Below the pieces are notes generated by a model. The model did no database searches. It was not told where the DNA came from and was given only the letters and a program-made list of their open reading frames with translations. Both the position numbers and the translations under genes were made by a program. 64,000 bases of DNA from Duganella qianjiadongensis (lineage in GTDB: Bacteria; Pseudomonadota; Gammaproteobacteria; Burkholderiales; Burkholderiaceae_D). The stretch is from contig NZ_WWCM01000002.1 of the NCBI RefSeq assembly GCF_009857915.1, positions 372,001 through 436,000 on the forward strand. The letters run 5' to 3'. How positions within the stretch are numbered: position 1 is the first letter of the stretch; each line of letters begins with the position of its first letter. This document shows, piece by piece, positions 9,048 through 17,652 of the stretch.

Positions 9048-11177
9048 TTGGCAGCACGGCACCTACACCCACGGCAGCAGTCTAGCGCTTTTGCGCTGGC
9101 CGCTGCATTGCTGTTGCCGCCGCTACTGGCTTCGGCCCAGGCCGAGGCGAGCAGCGTGTATCAGCACATTCTCGATATCCGCGAGCAGAGCCGCTTCGTC
9201 CCCGAAAAAGCCCTGACCCAGCTGCAGGCCCTGCAGACCAGAGCAGAACACGAAACACCTGCCACCCGCGCCGAACTGCTTAACCAGCTCAGCATCGCCC
9301 ACCTGCGCACGGGCCAGCTCGATGCCGCCATCGCCGATGCCGAGCAGCTGATCAGCTTTGGCCGCAGCCAGCGCGACGATGCCATGCTGGCCAAGGGTTT
9401 GCTGGCCAAGAGCTATGCGCTGTTCGAAAAAGCCGAAGCCGGCGCCGCCTACCAGCTGGCCTTCGAGGCAGAAAAGCTGGCCGCCAAATCCAGCGATCTG
9501 CTGCTGCGCTCCCAGACCCAGATCACGGCGGGCCAGGCTTATGCCGAACAGGGCGACTTCCCCAACGCACTGGCCAAGATGCAGCTGGGGCTGGATACCG
9601 CGCGGCAGGCCACCAGCGATCCCGTGATGCTGTTCGGCGCGCTCAATGCCATCGTCCAGCTGTACACCCAGATGAAGGAGTACGACAAAGCCGAAAGTGC
9701 CCTGCAGGAGCTGCTGGCGCTGGCCGAGCAGCTGCATTTGCCGGGGCGCATGGCCATGGCCAAGACCACCGAATACGGTCTGGCCATCGACATGGAGCAG
9801 TACAAGCGGGCCATACAGGCGCAGCAGACGGCGCTGGACCTGATGCGCAAGCTGGGATCGGAACGCATGATCGGTCTGGCGCTGGGCAATCTGGCCGACG
9901 CCTACCTGAAACTGCACGACTACCCGCGCGCAGCCCAGTATGCCAGCGAATCGCTGCGTTCGACCCAGAAGACGGGCGACCGCGGCATGGAATCCACCGC
10001 ACGCGGCAATCTCGCCCAGGCCTATCTGGGCATGGGCCGCATCGTCGAAGGCAAGCGCCAGTACGAACAGGCGCTGGCCCGCTACGAACAGGAAAATAAC
10101 AAGCCGCAGCTGCAGGCCGCGCTGCGCGAATACGGCGAAGCGCTGGAGCGGGTGGGCGACACGGCCGGTGCCATTTCGGCCTATCACCGCGAGCGCACCA
10201 TCTCCGACCAACTGTTCGAACGGCGCCGCCAGCAGGCCATGCTGGAACTGCAGGAAAAATACGAAACCGAAAAAAAGCAGCGCCAGATCGAACTGCTCAG
10301 CCGCGACAACCAGCTCAAAGGCACCGAGCTCGATAACAAGCGTTTGCAGCAGCGCGTGTGGTGGCTGCTGGCGCTGGTGACGGCGCTGGGCGCCCTGATC
10401 GTGGGCATGCTGTATCGCCGCGTGCGCCATGCCAACGCCCAGCTGGAAGTCAAGAATCTGGAGCTCAAGGCGCAGTCGGTGCGCGATCCCCTGACGGCGC
10501 TGTACAACCGGCGCCATTTCCAGGACTTCATGCGCGCCCTGCCCCACACCGAAACCCAGCCGCCGCGCGAGGCCGATGTGGTGGGCGCGCTGTTCCTGCT
10601 CGATGTTGACCACTTCAAGCACATCAACGACAGCTACGGCCACGCCGCCGGCGACGCCGTGCTGAAAATGCTGGCCGAGCACCTGCGCGTAGCGCTGCGC
10701 GAAACCGATATGATCGTACGCTGGGGCGGCGAGGAATTCCTCGCCTATCTGCCCGCCGTTGCCCGCCAGGGCATCGACGATGTGGCACGGCGCATCCTGC
10801 GCAGCATCGCCGCCCAGACGGTGGAATATCAGGGCCACAGCATTACCGTACAGGTCTCGGTCGGCTATGCGCCCTTCCCGCTGGCGCCCGATGGGTCGCC
10901 GCTGCCATGGGAGCGGGTGGTCAATCTGGTGGATATGGCGCTGTATCTGGCCAAGGCCCATGGCCGCCACCGCGCCTACGGCCTGCGCGGCTTCGCCAAC
11001 TTCGAACACACTTCGCTGGAAGCCATAGAACAGGATCTGGAACGGGCCTGGCGCGCCGGTTTTGTCGATCTGTCGGTGGTGCTGGGCGATGCGCCGGACG
11101 CCATCCCGCCCAGTCCCAACGAACTCAATAACGTGGTACACATCAAGCACGCCCAGAAAAATAGCCACGCTACCTGA
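9048..11177 (+). CDS. TPR-containing membrane diguanylate cyclase
   Basis: A 709-residue c-di-GMP synthase. A signal-like hydrophobic segment (about 14-27) is followed by a large periplasmic helical array of tetratricopeptide repeats (about 50-370). A coiled coil and a transmembrane helix (VWWLLALVTALGALIVGMLY) lie at about 430-450. The cytoplasmic GGDEF domain starts at VRDPLTALYNRR. The catalytic motif is GGEEF at residues 560-564, and the metal-binding LLDVDHFKHINDSYGH segment is intact, so it should be active. I see no RxxD inhibitory site directly before GGEEF. The start is TTG, supported by GAGGAGA about ten bases upstream. The TPR part probably senses a periplasmic protein or peptide. 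Confidence 0.93.
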   Translation: MAARHLHPRQQSSAFALAAALLLPPLLASAQAEASSVYQHILDIREQSRFVPEKALTQLQALQTRAEHETPATRAELLNQLSIAHLRTGQLDAAIADAEQLISFGRSQRDDAMLAKGLLAKSYALFEKAEAGAAYQLAFEAEKLAAKSSDLLLRSQTQITAGQAYAEQGDFPNALAKMQLGLDTARQATSDPVMLFGALNAIVQLYTQMKEYDKAESALQELLALAEQLHLPGRMAMAKTTEYGLAIDMEQYKRAIQAQQTALDLMRKLGSERMIGLALGNLADAYLKLHDYPRAAQYASESLRSTQKTGDRGMESTARGNLAQAYLGMGRIVEGKRQYEQALARYEQENNKPQLQAALREYGEALERVGDTAGAISAYHRERTISDQLFERRRQQAMLELQEKYETEKKQRQIELLSRDNQLKGTELDNKRLQQRVWWLLALVTALGALIVGMLYRRVRHANAQLEVKNLELKAQSVRDPLTALYNRRHFQDFMRALPHTETQPPREADVVGALFLLDVDHFKHINDSYGHAAGDAVLKMLAEHLRVALRETDMIVRWGGEEFLAYLPAVARQGIDDVARRILRSIAAQTVEYQGHSITVQVSVGYAPFPLAPDGSPLPWERVVNLVDMALYLAKAHGRHRAYGLRGFANFEHTSLEAIEQDLERAWRAGFVDLSVVLGDAPDAIPPSPNELNNVVHIKHAQKNSHAT

Positions 11178-11233
11178 AGCGGTATGATGGCTATTTCTTC
11201 CCGCAGGACGCGCTGGCGGCGCCCTCGCGCTGA

Positions 11234-11686
11234 TTATTCGGCGTTGATTTTCTTCGGTGCCGCGGGCGGTGCGAAGGCGATGTTTTCCGTCTCCGGCGCG
11301 CCATCAATGGCGTCCGATTGTTCCAGCCAGCTGCGCAGCTTTTCCATCCGGCGTATTAGTATGCCCTTGTTGCTGATGTAGCCCACCTGCTCGAAATTCT
11401 CGGCCTTGACGGTCATCTTGGAAACCGTCGGCAGATTGTCCACCAGCCGCTCGAAGGCCTTGCGCGCCTTGTGTTCCCACTTCTGCAGATTGGGCTCGTT
11501 AAAGCGGTTGCTCTCGTAATAGATCGTCAGCGTACGGTCATGATTACCGAAACCGACGATAGCCGCACCCATGCGTACTGTTTCCAGCACATCAGGCTTG
11601 ATGTTCGGGGTCGGCACAAACAGCGCCGCGCGGCCTGTTGCATCCGGCCGCTCGTACGGCAAATCCTGTCCCATTAATACGCTCAT
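11234..11686 (-). CDS. hypothetical protein
   Basis: A 150-residue protein I cannot assign to a family. It has no signal peptide or membrane helix. The centre is mixed alpha/beta (AAIVGFGNHDRTLTIYYESN), followed by a charged helix (KWEHKARKAFERLVDNL) and a Pro/Ala-rich tail. The ATG at 11686 is preferred to the GTG one codon earlier because AGGAAG lies just upstream. It converges with the diguanylate cyclase and diverges from the peptidase-like gene. Base composition and codon use resemble the neighbours, so it is probably a real lineage-specific gene. Confidence 0.65.
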   Translation of the reverse strand: MSVLMGQDLPYERPDATGRAALFVPTPNIKPDVLETVRMGAAIVGFGNHDRTLTIYYESNRFNEPNLQKWEHKARKAFERLVDNLPTVSKMTVKAENFEQVGYISNKGILIRRMEKLRSWLEQSDAIDGAPETENIAFAPPAAPKKINAE

Positions 11687-11806
11687 CACGCTTCCTGTTG
11701 TTATGTTGCTGCTAGGCTATATTTCGATTCTATCCTGCGATTTTGCACATTACAAGGAGAAAGCGCAGGAACGTGGCATTGCAGATAATCACCTGAGCGC
11801 AAGCCG

Positions 11807-11812
11807 TATAAT
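11807..11812 (+). promoter_or_regulatory. possible -10 element for the peptidase-like gene
   Basis: TATAAT occurs 32 bp before the ATG at 11844, in the 157-bp divergent gap. It implies a leader of about 25 nt. A recognisable -35 is lacking at 17 bp. Confidence 0.4.
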
Positions 11813-11843
11813 GCCGGCTGTCATCAAATAACCGCCCGCTACC

Positions 11844-12965
11844 ATGAGCTTCCCTCCCCCTGCCAGCGCCACTCCAGCCAGCCCTTACGGCGTAATTCCC
11901 GCCTCCGCGGTAGAGACGGCGGCCATCAATATCGGCAACACGGTGCGCATCGCCATCGGCCTGACGGAACAGCAGGCCGCACTGATCGTGCACGACCAGC
12001 GCACCGACCTGAACCGGGCGCTGACGGCAGGCTACCGGCGCAGCCTGCCGCAGGCCGAGTTCATCGACTTCGACAGCGTCACGCCGGAGCAGGTACTGGC
12101 CGCCTTCGAGCGTTACAAGGCCGGCGATCTGGTGGTGCTGATCCAGTCCACCAGCTTCCGGCTAGAAGCCTTCCGCGTGCGCATCGAACTGTTCAAGCGC
12201 GGCCTGAAAGTGATCGAGCACGTGCACCTGTCGCGCATGCCCGATACGGCGCAGGGCCTGCTCTACATCGACGCGCTGGCCTACGATCCGGTTTATTACC
12301 GCGGCGTGGGCCATGCGCTCAAGGCCCGCATCGATCAGGCGCCCCATGGCATGGTCGATAGCGGCAACGGCGAGAAGCTGGTATTCGGCGCGCCGTTCGA
12401 AACAGCCAAGCTCAATATCGGCGACTACAGCGCCATGCAGAACGTAGGCGGCCAGTATCCGCTGGGCGAAGTGTTCACCGAGGCGCAGGATCTGGAAGCC
12501 GTCAACGGGCGCGTGCGCATCTATGTATTCGGCGACACCAGCTTCCGCGTCAACCATCCGGCCACGCCCATCACCCTGATCGTGGTAAAAGGCCGCGTCA
12601 CCGGCACCGAAAACAGCACGCCGGAATTCGATACGGTGCTGGAGCTGATCCGCGCCCATGAAGGCGAAGTCTGGCTGCGCGAACTGGGCTTCGGCATGAA
12701 CCGGGCCTTCTCGCGCGAACGCATGGTCAGCGACATCGGTACCTACGAGCGCATGTGCGGCATCCACCTGTCGCTGGGCGCCAAACATGGCCAGTATGCC
12801 AAGCCGCAGTTCCGCCGCGCCGACACGCGCTACCACATCGACGTTTTCGCCATTACCGAGGGCGTGTATCTGGGCGAGGAATGCGTCTACCGCGACGGCG
12901 CATGGCAGGTCAGCCCCACCGCCGACTACAGCGATAGCCGCTACGTGCCTGCCGCCAGCCTCTAA
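11844..12965 (+). CDS. M29-like aminopeptidase family protein
   Basis: A 373-residue cytoplasmic protein. The N-terminal half reads as a Rossmann-like fold (TAAINIGNTVRIAIGL, ALIVHDQRTDLNRAL). The C-terminal half contains LRELGFGMNRAF, TYERMCGIHLSLGAKHG and RYHIDVFAI, resembling the metal-site region of thermophilic aminopeptidase (M29/AmpS) proteins, where Glu and His ligands lie in similar HxxLG and HxD contexts. I infer a metallopeptidase or a related non-peptidase member; the match is from motif memory only. Its last four bases overlap the convergent LysR gene. Confidence 0.55.
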   Translation: MSFPPPASATPASPYGVIPASAVETAAINIGNTVRIAIGLTEQQAALIVHDQRTDLNRALTAGYRRSLPQAEFIDFDSVTPEQVLAAFERYKAGDLVVLIQSTSFRLEAFRVRIELFKRGLKVIEHVHLSRMPDTAQGLLYIDALAYDPVYYRGVGHALKARIDQAPHGMVDSGNGEKLVFGAPFETAKLNIGDYSAMQNVGGQYPLGEVFTEAQDLEAVNGRVRIYVFGDTSFRVNHPATPITLIVVKGRVTGTENSTPEFDTVLELIRAHEGEVWLRELGFGMNRAFSRERMVSDIGTYERMCGIHLSLGAKHGQYAKPQFRRADTRYHIDVFAITEGVYLGEECVYRDGAWQVSPTADYSDSRYVPAASL

Positions 12966-13912
12966 CTGGCCAGCAGCCCCGCTGCCATCAGCTCGCGGTC
13001 CCACGGCGGCGCAGGCTGGTATTCCGCCAGCAGAAAATCGATCAGTGCGCGTACTTTGGCGGACGGCTGGCGGCTAGCCGGATACAGCGCACTCAGATGG
13101 TTGAGCGGCAGCGTCCAGTCCTGCAGCACGGGCACCAGCGTGCCGGCCAGCAGCGCGCGCCACGCCAGGAAGGTGGTGTTATACACGATGCCCAGTCCGC
13201 GCTGCGCCGCCTGTTGCAGCACCACCCCGTTATTCGCCGTGAAGCTGGCCGCCACCCGCACCGACTGGCGCTCATCGCCTCTTGCAAACTGCCACAGCGT
13301 GCCATCCGTCAGGTGGCTGAAATGCAGGCAGCGGTGCTGCTGCAGCTCCTGCGGGTGGCGCGGTACGCCATAACGCTGCAGATAATCGGGCGAGGCACAC
13401 AGAATGGCGCGGCACGGCGCCAGCGGGCGCATGGCCAGCGCATGCACATCCGGTATGCCGCCCACCCTGATGGTCAGATCAAATCCGTGCGCGATCGGGT
13501 CGAGCAAGGCGTCGTCCACGTACAACATCGGCGTCAGCTGCGGGTGCAGCGCGCTGAAACGCGCCACCGCGTCGGCCAGCCACTCGCTGCCGAAACTGGA
13601 CGGCGCCTGGATGCGCAAAGGCCCCGCCAGTCCCGCTCCCGCCGTGGCCTGACTCACCTGATGCAGCGTGCGAGTGGCTTCCTGCGCCTGCGCCAGCGTG
13701 GCCTGACACGGCGCCAGATAGGCTAGCCCGGCATCGGTCAGACTCACTTCGCGCGTGGATCGGTGCAGCAGCCGGGCCTGCAGCCGCTGTTCCAGCTGAA
13801 GTATGTGCTTACTGACCATGGCCCGCGTCAGGCCCAGCCGGCGCCCCGCCTCGCTAAAACTGCGCCAGCGTGCCACCTCGACAAAGATTTCCATCGCCCG
13901 TAACTGATCCAT
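12962..13912 (-). CDS. LysR-family transcriptional regulator
   Basis: A 316-residue LysR regulator: a winged helix-turn-helix at about residues 1-60 (MEIFVEVARWRSFSEAGRRL, LTRAMVSKHILQLEQRL) and a substrate-binding-like effector domain after it (LRIQAPSSFGSEWLADAVARF). The ATG at 13912 is preferred because the family starts MDQL-x-AM-x-IF; the frame is open upstream to 13960 but without conserved sequence. It is transcribed away from the PhyH-dioxygenase/isomerase operon across a gap of 115 bp, the classic LysR arrangement, so that operon is its likely target. The inducer is unknown. Confidence 0.92.
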   Translation of the reverse strand: MDQLRAMEIFVEVARWRSFSEAGRRLGLTRAMVSKHILQLEQRLQARLLHRSTREVSLTDAGLAYLAPCQATLAQAQEATRTLHQVSQATAGAGLAGPLRIQAPSSFGSEWLADAVARFSALHPQLTPMLYVDDALLDPIAHGFDLTIRVGGIPDVHALAMRPLAPCRAILCASPDYLQRYGVPRHPQELQQHRCLHFSHLTDGTLWQFARGDERQSVRVAASFTANNGVVLQQAAQRGLGIVYNTTFLAWRALLAGTLVPVLQDWTLPLNHLSALYPASRQPSAKVRALIDFLLAEYQPAPPWDRELMAAGLLAS

Positions 13913-14027
13913 GCCGCCATTGTCTCGATTCTGGCGACAATGTGTCAACCATCGCCCCATTGTGGATGGCTGTTTGTCGCCCTAAACTGCCAAGCGCTAT
14001 GTATTCGCCCTCGAAAACGGAAAAACC

Positions 14028-14867
14028 ATGCTGACAGACATCCAGAAACAGCAATACCAGCGCGACGGTTACATCGTCCTGCCCAACTTCAAATCGGCCG
14101 AGCAGATCGCCGCCCTGCGCGCGCGCGCCGAACAGATCGTGGAAGCCTTCGATCCCAGCGAGCGCTCCGGCATCTTCAGCACCATCGAACAGGAAAAGAC
14201 CAACGACGCCTACTTCCTCGGCTCCGATAACACCATCCGCTGCTTCTTCGAGGAAGAGGCCTTCGCTCCGGACGGCCAGCTGAAACAGGCCAAGGCCCTG
14301 TCGATCAACAAGATCGGCCACGCCATGCACGACCTCGACCCGGTTTTCCGCAGCTTCTCCACCGATATGCGGCTGGCCGAGCTGGCGCGCGATCTGGGAC
14401 TGGCTCAGGCGCAGGTGTGGCAATCGATGTATATCTTCAAGCAGCCCGGCATAGGCGGCGAGGTGCGCTGGCATCAGGACGCCACCTACTTCGACACCAA
14501 CCCGATCAGCGTCACCACCTTCTGGTTTGCGCTGGAAGACGCCACCCTGCAGAACGGCTGCCTGTGGGCAGAACCGGGCGGCCACAAAGGCCCGATGCGC
14601 GAACGCTTCCTGCGCAGCGGCGACGAGCTGCGCATGGAAACTCTGAGCACCCAGCCATGGCCCGACGACAGCACCGCCGTGCCGCTCGAATGCAAGGCCG
14701 GCAGCCTGGTGTGCTTCCACGGCCTGCTGCCGCACTACAGCGCGCCTAACCGCTCGCCGGTTTCGCGCCACGCCTACACCCTGCACGTCACCGATGGCGC
14801 CACCGAATACTCGCCCAACAACTGGATACAGCGCGACGCCGCTTTCCCGGTGCGGGGCTTCATCTGA
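14028..14867 (+). CDS. phytanoyl-CoA dioxygenase (PhyH) family protein
   Basis: A 279-residue Fe(II)/2-oxoglutarate oxygenase. The facial triad is visible as H149 and D151 (RWHQDATYF) and distal H236 (LLPHYSAPNRS). R247 (SRHAY) is placed to bind 2-oxoglutarate. The N-terminus (YQRDGYIVLPNFKSAEQIAAL) is typical of the family. Bacterial PhyH proteins act on very varied small molecules, so a lipid substrate should not be assumed. It shares its stop codon with the start of a TIM-barrel sugar isomerase (1-bp TGATG overlap), which points to a sugar-like or secondary-metabolite substrate. The divergent LysR gene is its probable regulator. Confidence 0.88.
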   Translation: MLTDIQKQQYQRDGYIVLPNFKSAEQIAALRARAEQIVEAFDPSERSGIFSTIEQEKTNDAYFLGSDNTIRCFFEEEAFAPDGQLKQAKALSINKIGHAMHDLDPVFRSFSTDMRLAELARDLGLAQAQVWQSMYIFKQPGIGGEVRWHQDATYFDTNPISVTTFWFALEDATLQNGCLWAEPGGHKGPMRERFLRSGDELRMETLSTQPWPDDSTAVPLECKAGSLVCFHGLLPHYSAPNRSPVSRHAYTLHVTDGATEYSPNNWIQRDAAFPVRGFI

Positions 14868-15682
14868 TGAAAATCGAAATATTTGCCGCCCACTGGGGCA
14901 ATAACGAACTGCCTGCCGACGTCTTCATCGAGCGCGTCAAGCAGGCCGGTTTCGACGGCATCGAAATGTCGCTGCCGCTCGATGTGGCGCAGCGCGAGGA
15001 ATGGACCGCGCGCATCGCCGAAGCCGGTCTGGGCCTGATCGTGGCACAGTGGGAAACCGTATTCCACAGCGACTTCGCCGCCCACCGCGCCGCGCTGGAA
15101 CAGCTGCTGCACAATGCCTGCGCGGCCCGTCCGCTGCATGTCAATTCGCACACGGGCAAGGACTACTACACGCGCGAGCAGAACCTGCAGTTGCTGGAAC
15201 TGGCAGCCGACATCTCGCGCCAGCACGGCGTGCCCATCGTGCACGAAATCCACCGCAGCCGTTTCAGCGGCCACCCCATGCTGTTGCTGCCGTATCTGCA
15301 GCAGCTGCCGCAACTGCAGCTGACGGCCGATCTGTCGCACTGGTGCTGCGCCTGCGAGTCGCTGCTGGAAGACCAGCCGCAGACGCTGGCCGCTACGCTG
15401 CCGCAGGTACGCCACATCCACGCCCGCGTCGGTCATCCGCAAGGTCCGCAAGTGGCCGACTTCCGTGCGCCAGAAGCCCAGGCGGCGCTGCAGGCGCATC
15501 TGGGCTGGTGGGACGAGATCATCCGCCTGCGCCGCGCTGCCGGTGCCAGCCGCATGACGCTGACGCCGGAATTCGGCCCCGTGCCCTACACCCAGACCCT
15601 GCCCTATACGCAGAAAGAAGTGTCGAATGCGTGGGAACTCAATGTAGCCATGCTGGAGCTGCTGCGCCAGCGCTATGCCTGA
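14867..15682 (+). CDS. TIM-barrel sugar phosphate isomerase/epimerase family protein
   Basis: A 271-residue AP-endonuclease-2-like TIM barrel. It begins MKIEIFAAHWGN and carries acidic and His residues at strand ends: FDGIEMSL, HVNSHTGKDYYT, IVHEIHRSRFSG and LTADLSHW. These are the positions where this family binds a divalent metal and a keto/aldo sugar. RHIHARVGHPQGPQV and LTPEFGPVPY complete the usual pattern. It is translationally coupled to the dioxygenase gene. Likely reactions are isomerisation or epimerisation of a polyol- or sugar-like compound, possibly the product or substrate of the dioxygenase. Confidence 0.85.
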   Translation: MKIEIFAAHWGNNELPADVFIERVKQAGFDGIEMSLPLDVAQREEWTARIAEAGLGLIVAQWETVFHSDFAAHRAALEQLLHNACAARPLHVNSHTGKDYYTREQNLQLLELAADISRQHGVPIVHEIHRSRFSGHPMLLLPYLQQLPQLQLTADLSHWCCACESLLEDQPQTLAATLPQVRHIHARVGHPQGPQVADFRAPEAQAALQAHLGWWDEIIRLRRAAGASRMTLTPEFGPVPYTQTLPYTQKEVSNAWELNVAMLELLRQRYA

Positions 15683-15723
15683 ACGGGCCAGTCTGAACTG
15701 CGCGCCCGGACGGCAAGCGCCGT

Positions 15724-17640
15724 TCAGGCTGCAGGCAGCGGCTGTTCTTCGGGCGGCAGCTGCAAAGGCAGCACCAGCGTGACGGTGGTGCCCTGGCCCG
15801 CCAGCGACTCCACCTGTATGGTCCCGCGCAGCACGCCGGTGACGATGTTGTAGACGATGTTCATGCCGAGACCGGAGCCGCCCTGACCCAGCTTGGTGGT
15901 AAAGAAGGGATCGAAGATCTTGCGCAGCGTGCCCGGCGACATGCCCACGCCGTCATCGGTAAACCGCAGCGTGACGGCATCGGCGCTATCCTGCCAGCCT
16001 TCGATGCTGATGCCGCCGCAATCGCGCCCGTCAAAGCCATGCAGCAGCGCATTGCCGATCAGATTACTCAGCACCTGACTCAGGCTGCCGGGGTAGGAAT
16101 CGAACTCCACCCCGGCCGGCAGATCGACTCTGACGTTGCAGGCGCTACGGCGCAGCTGCGCCGCATAGGTGGCCAGCGTGTCGTGCACCACCTCGTCGAG
16201 CTTGAAGCGGCGGCGCTGGCCGCTGGCCTGATCCACCGCCACCTGCTTGAAGGAGGTAATCAGATCGGCGGCGCGGGTTAGCGAGCTATTCATGATATCG
16301 CAGGCCTTGCGGGCATCCTGCATATGCGCTTCCAGCGCCGAGCGTTTCAGGCCGCCATCGGTCGCCAGTTTGTGTTCCAGCTCGCGCACCATATCGCTCA
16401 GCGCACTGGCCGTCAGCAGGCTGTTGCCGATAGGCGTATTCAGTTCGTGCGCCACGCCCGCCACCAGTGCGCCCAGCGAGGCCATTTTTTCCGACGTCAG
16501 CAGATTGGTCTGGGCCTGCTTCAGGGTTTCCGTCAGTGCGGCCAGATCGGCGCGCGCCTGCTCCACCTTGTGCTTCTGCCGCTCCAGTTCGGCCAGACTG
16601 TATTCCAGCCCATGCCGCGCCACGGTCATGCGCCGGGTCGACACCAGCAGGGCGGCGATCAGCGCACTGATAATCACGCCGGCAATGCCGATCAGGACCA
16701 CCGGCCACGGCGCACGCGTATAGCGGCTGCCGGCATAGCCTTCCAGCGCCACCTGCCACTGGCGCATGCCGACCGATAGCGGCATCTGTACTGCCAGTTC
16801 TTCCAGCACCGGTGCGCCGGCAGCGGCCAGCGAAGACTGGCTGCGGCTGTCGTACATCAGGGTGCGCTCGCTGGCCGCCAGCGGTGCCGCGTCCTGCCGG
16901 TAGCCACGGTCGTGGATGCGTACATGCAGATGTGCCAGCATGGCGGGATCGATCACTTCGCGCATCAGCGTATTGACCTTGAAGACTATCGCGACAAAGC
17001 CCACCAGCGCGGCTTCGCGCTGGGCTGGCGTTTTCAGTTCCGCGCCGTTACGGTACACCGGCGCGCGCGCCACGAAGCCCGGTTCGCCGCTGCTGTCCTG
17101 CACCAGCGTAATGCGCTCGGTGGCCACGATCTCGCCGCTATCGCGCCCCAGTTCCAGCGCATGCAGATGCTGTGGCAATGCGGCCAGATCCAGCCCGAAC
17201 GCCGCTTCATTGCCTTTCAGCGGTTCGCTATACTCGATCACATAATGGGGCTGCTGGCTGCTGGCCGGATGCACGGTAAAGGCCGGGTAGCCTTCCTTGC
17301 GCACATTAGCGCTGAATTCCTGCAGGCGCTGGTCCGGCACACGCCGTACGAACTGTATCGCCTGAAAGCCGGGATAGCGCTGGTCCAGCTGTAGCTGGTT
17401 CACGAAGCGCTGGAAGCGCTGGCGGTCCATGCTGTCATCGAGCGCATACACGCCCTTGAGCGCCAGCAGCATATCGAAATAAGTCTGCAGCCGGTTCTCC
17501 GTATCGCGCACCACTTTTTCGGCATCGCGTTCGAAGTTACTGCGGATCTGGTGCTGCTGCGCTGTCAGCACGATCTGGCAGGTTGCTGCGGTCAGACATA
17601 AGCCCACGATAAATGCCAGATAACCGCGCGATTTAAGCAT
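15724..17640 (-). CDS. CHASE-domain sensor histidine kinase
   Basis: A 638-residue membrane kinase. TM1 lies at about 7-25. A periplasmic CHASE sensor domain of about 240 residues follows (RVPDQRLQEF, AFTVHPASSQQPHYVIEY, VFKVNTLMREV), then TM2 (WPVVLIGIAGVIISALIAAL) and a coiled coil. The phosphoacceptor helix is LVAGVAHELNTPIGN (His in the H-box) and the ATPase domain has NLIGNALLHGF and DDGVGMSPGTL with a GGSGLGMNI G2 box. It follows the HD-GYP response-regulator gene by 12 bp and is almost certainly its cognate kinase, coupling an extracellular small molecule to c-di-GMP turnover. Confidence 0.93.
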   Translation of the reverse strand: MLKSRGYLAFIVGLCLTAATCQIVLTAQQHQIRSNFERDAEKVVRDTENRLQTYFDMLLALKGVYALDDSMDRQRFQRFVNQLQLDQRYPGFQAIQFVRRVPDQRLQEFSANVRKEGYPAFTVHPASSQQPHYVIEYSEPLKGNEAAFGLDLAALPQHLHALELGRDSGEIVATERITLVQDSSGEPGFVARAPVYRNGAELKTPAQREAALVGFVAIVFKVNTLMREVIDPAMLAHLHVRIHDRGYRQDAAPLAASERTLMYDSRSQSSLAAAGAPVLEELAVQMPLSVGMRQWQVALEGYAGSRYTRAPWPVVLIGIAGVIISALIAALLVSTRRMTVARHGLEYSLAELERQKHKVEQARADLAALTETLKQAQTNLLTSEKMASLGALVAGVAHELNTPIGNSLLTASALSDMVRELEHKLATDGGLKRSALEAHMQDARKACDIMNSSLTRAADLITSFKQVAVDQASGQRRRFKLDEVVHDTLATYAAQLRRSACNVRVDLPAGVEFDSYPGSLSQVLSNLIGNALLHGFDGRDCGGISIEGWQDSADAVTLRFTDDGVGMSPGTLRKIFDPFFTTKLGQGGSGLGMNIVYNIVTGVLRGTIQVESLAGQGTTVTLVLPLQLPPEEQPLPAA

Positions 17641-17652
17641 GAGACGCTACAC

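Noticed and set aside
9123-11168. 681-codon minus-strand open frame
   Set aside because: Antisense to the TPR-GGDEF gene, which has clear domains and motifs.
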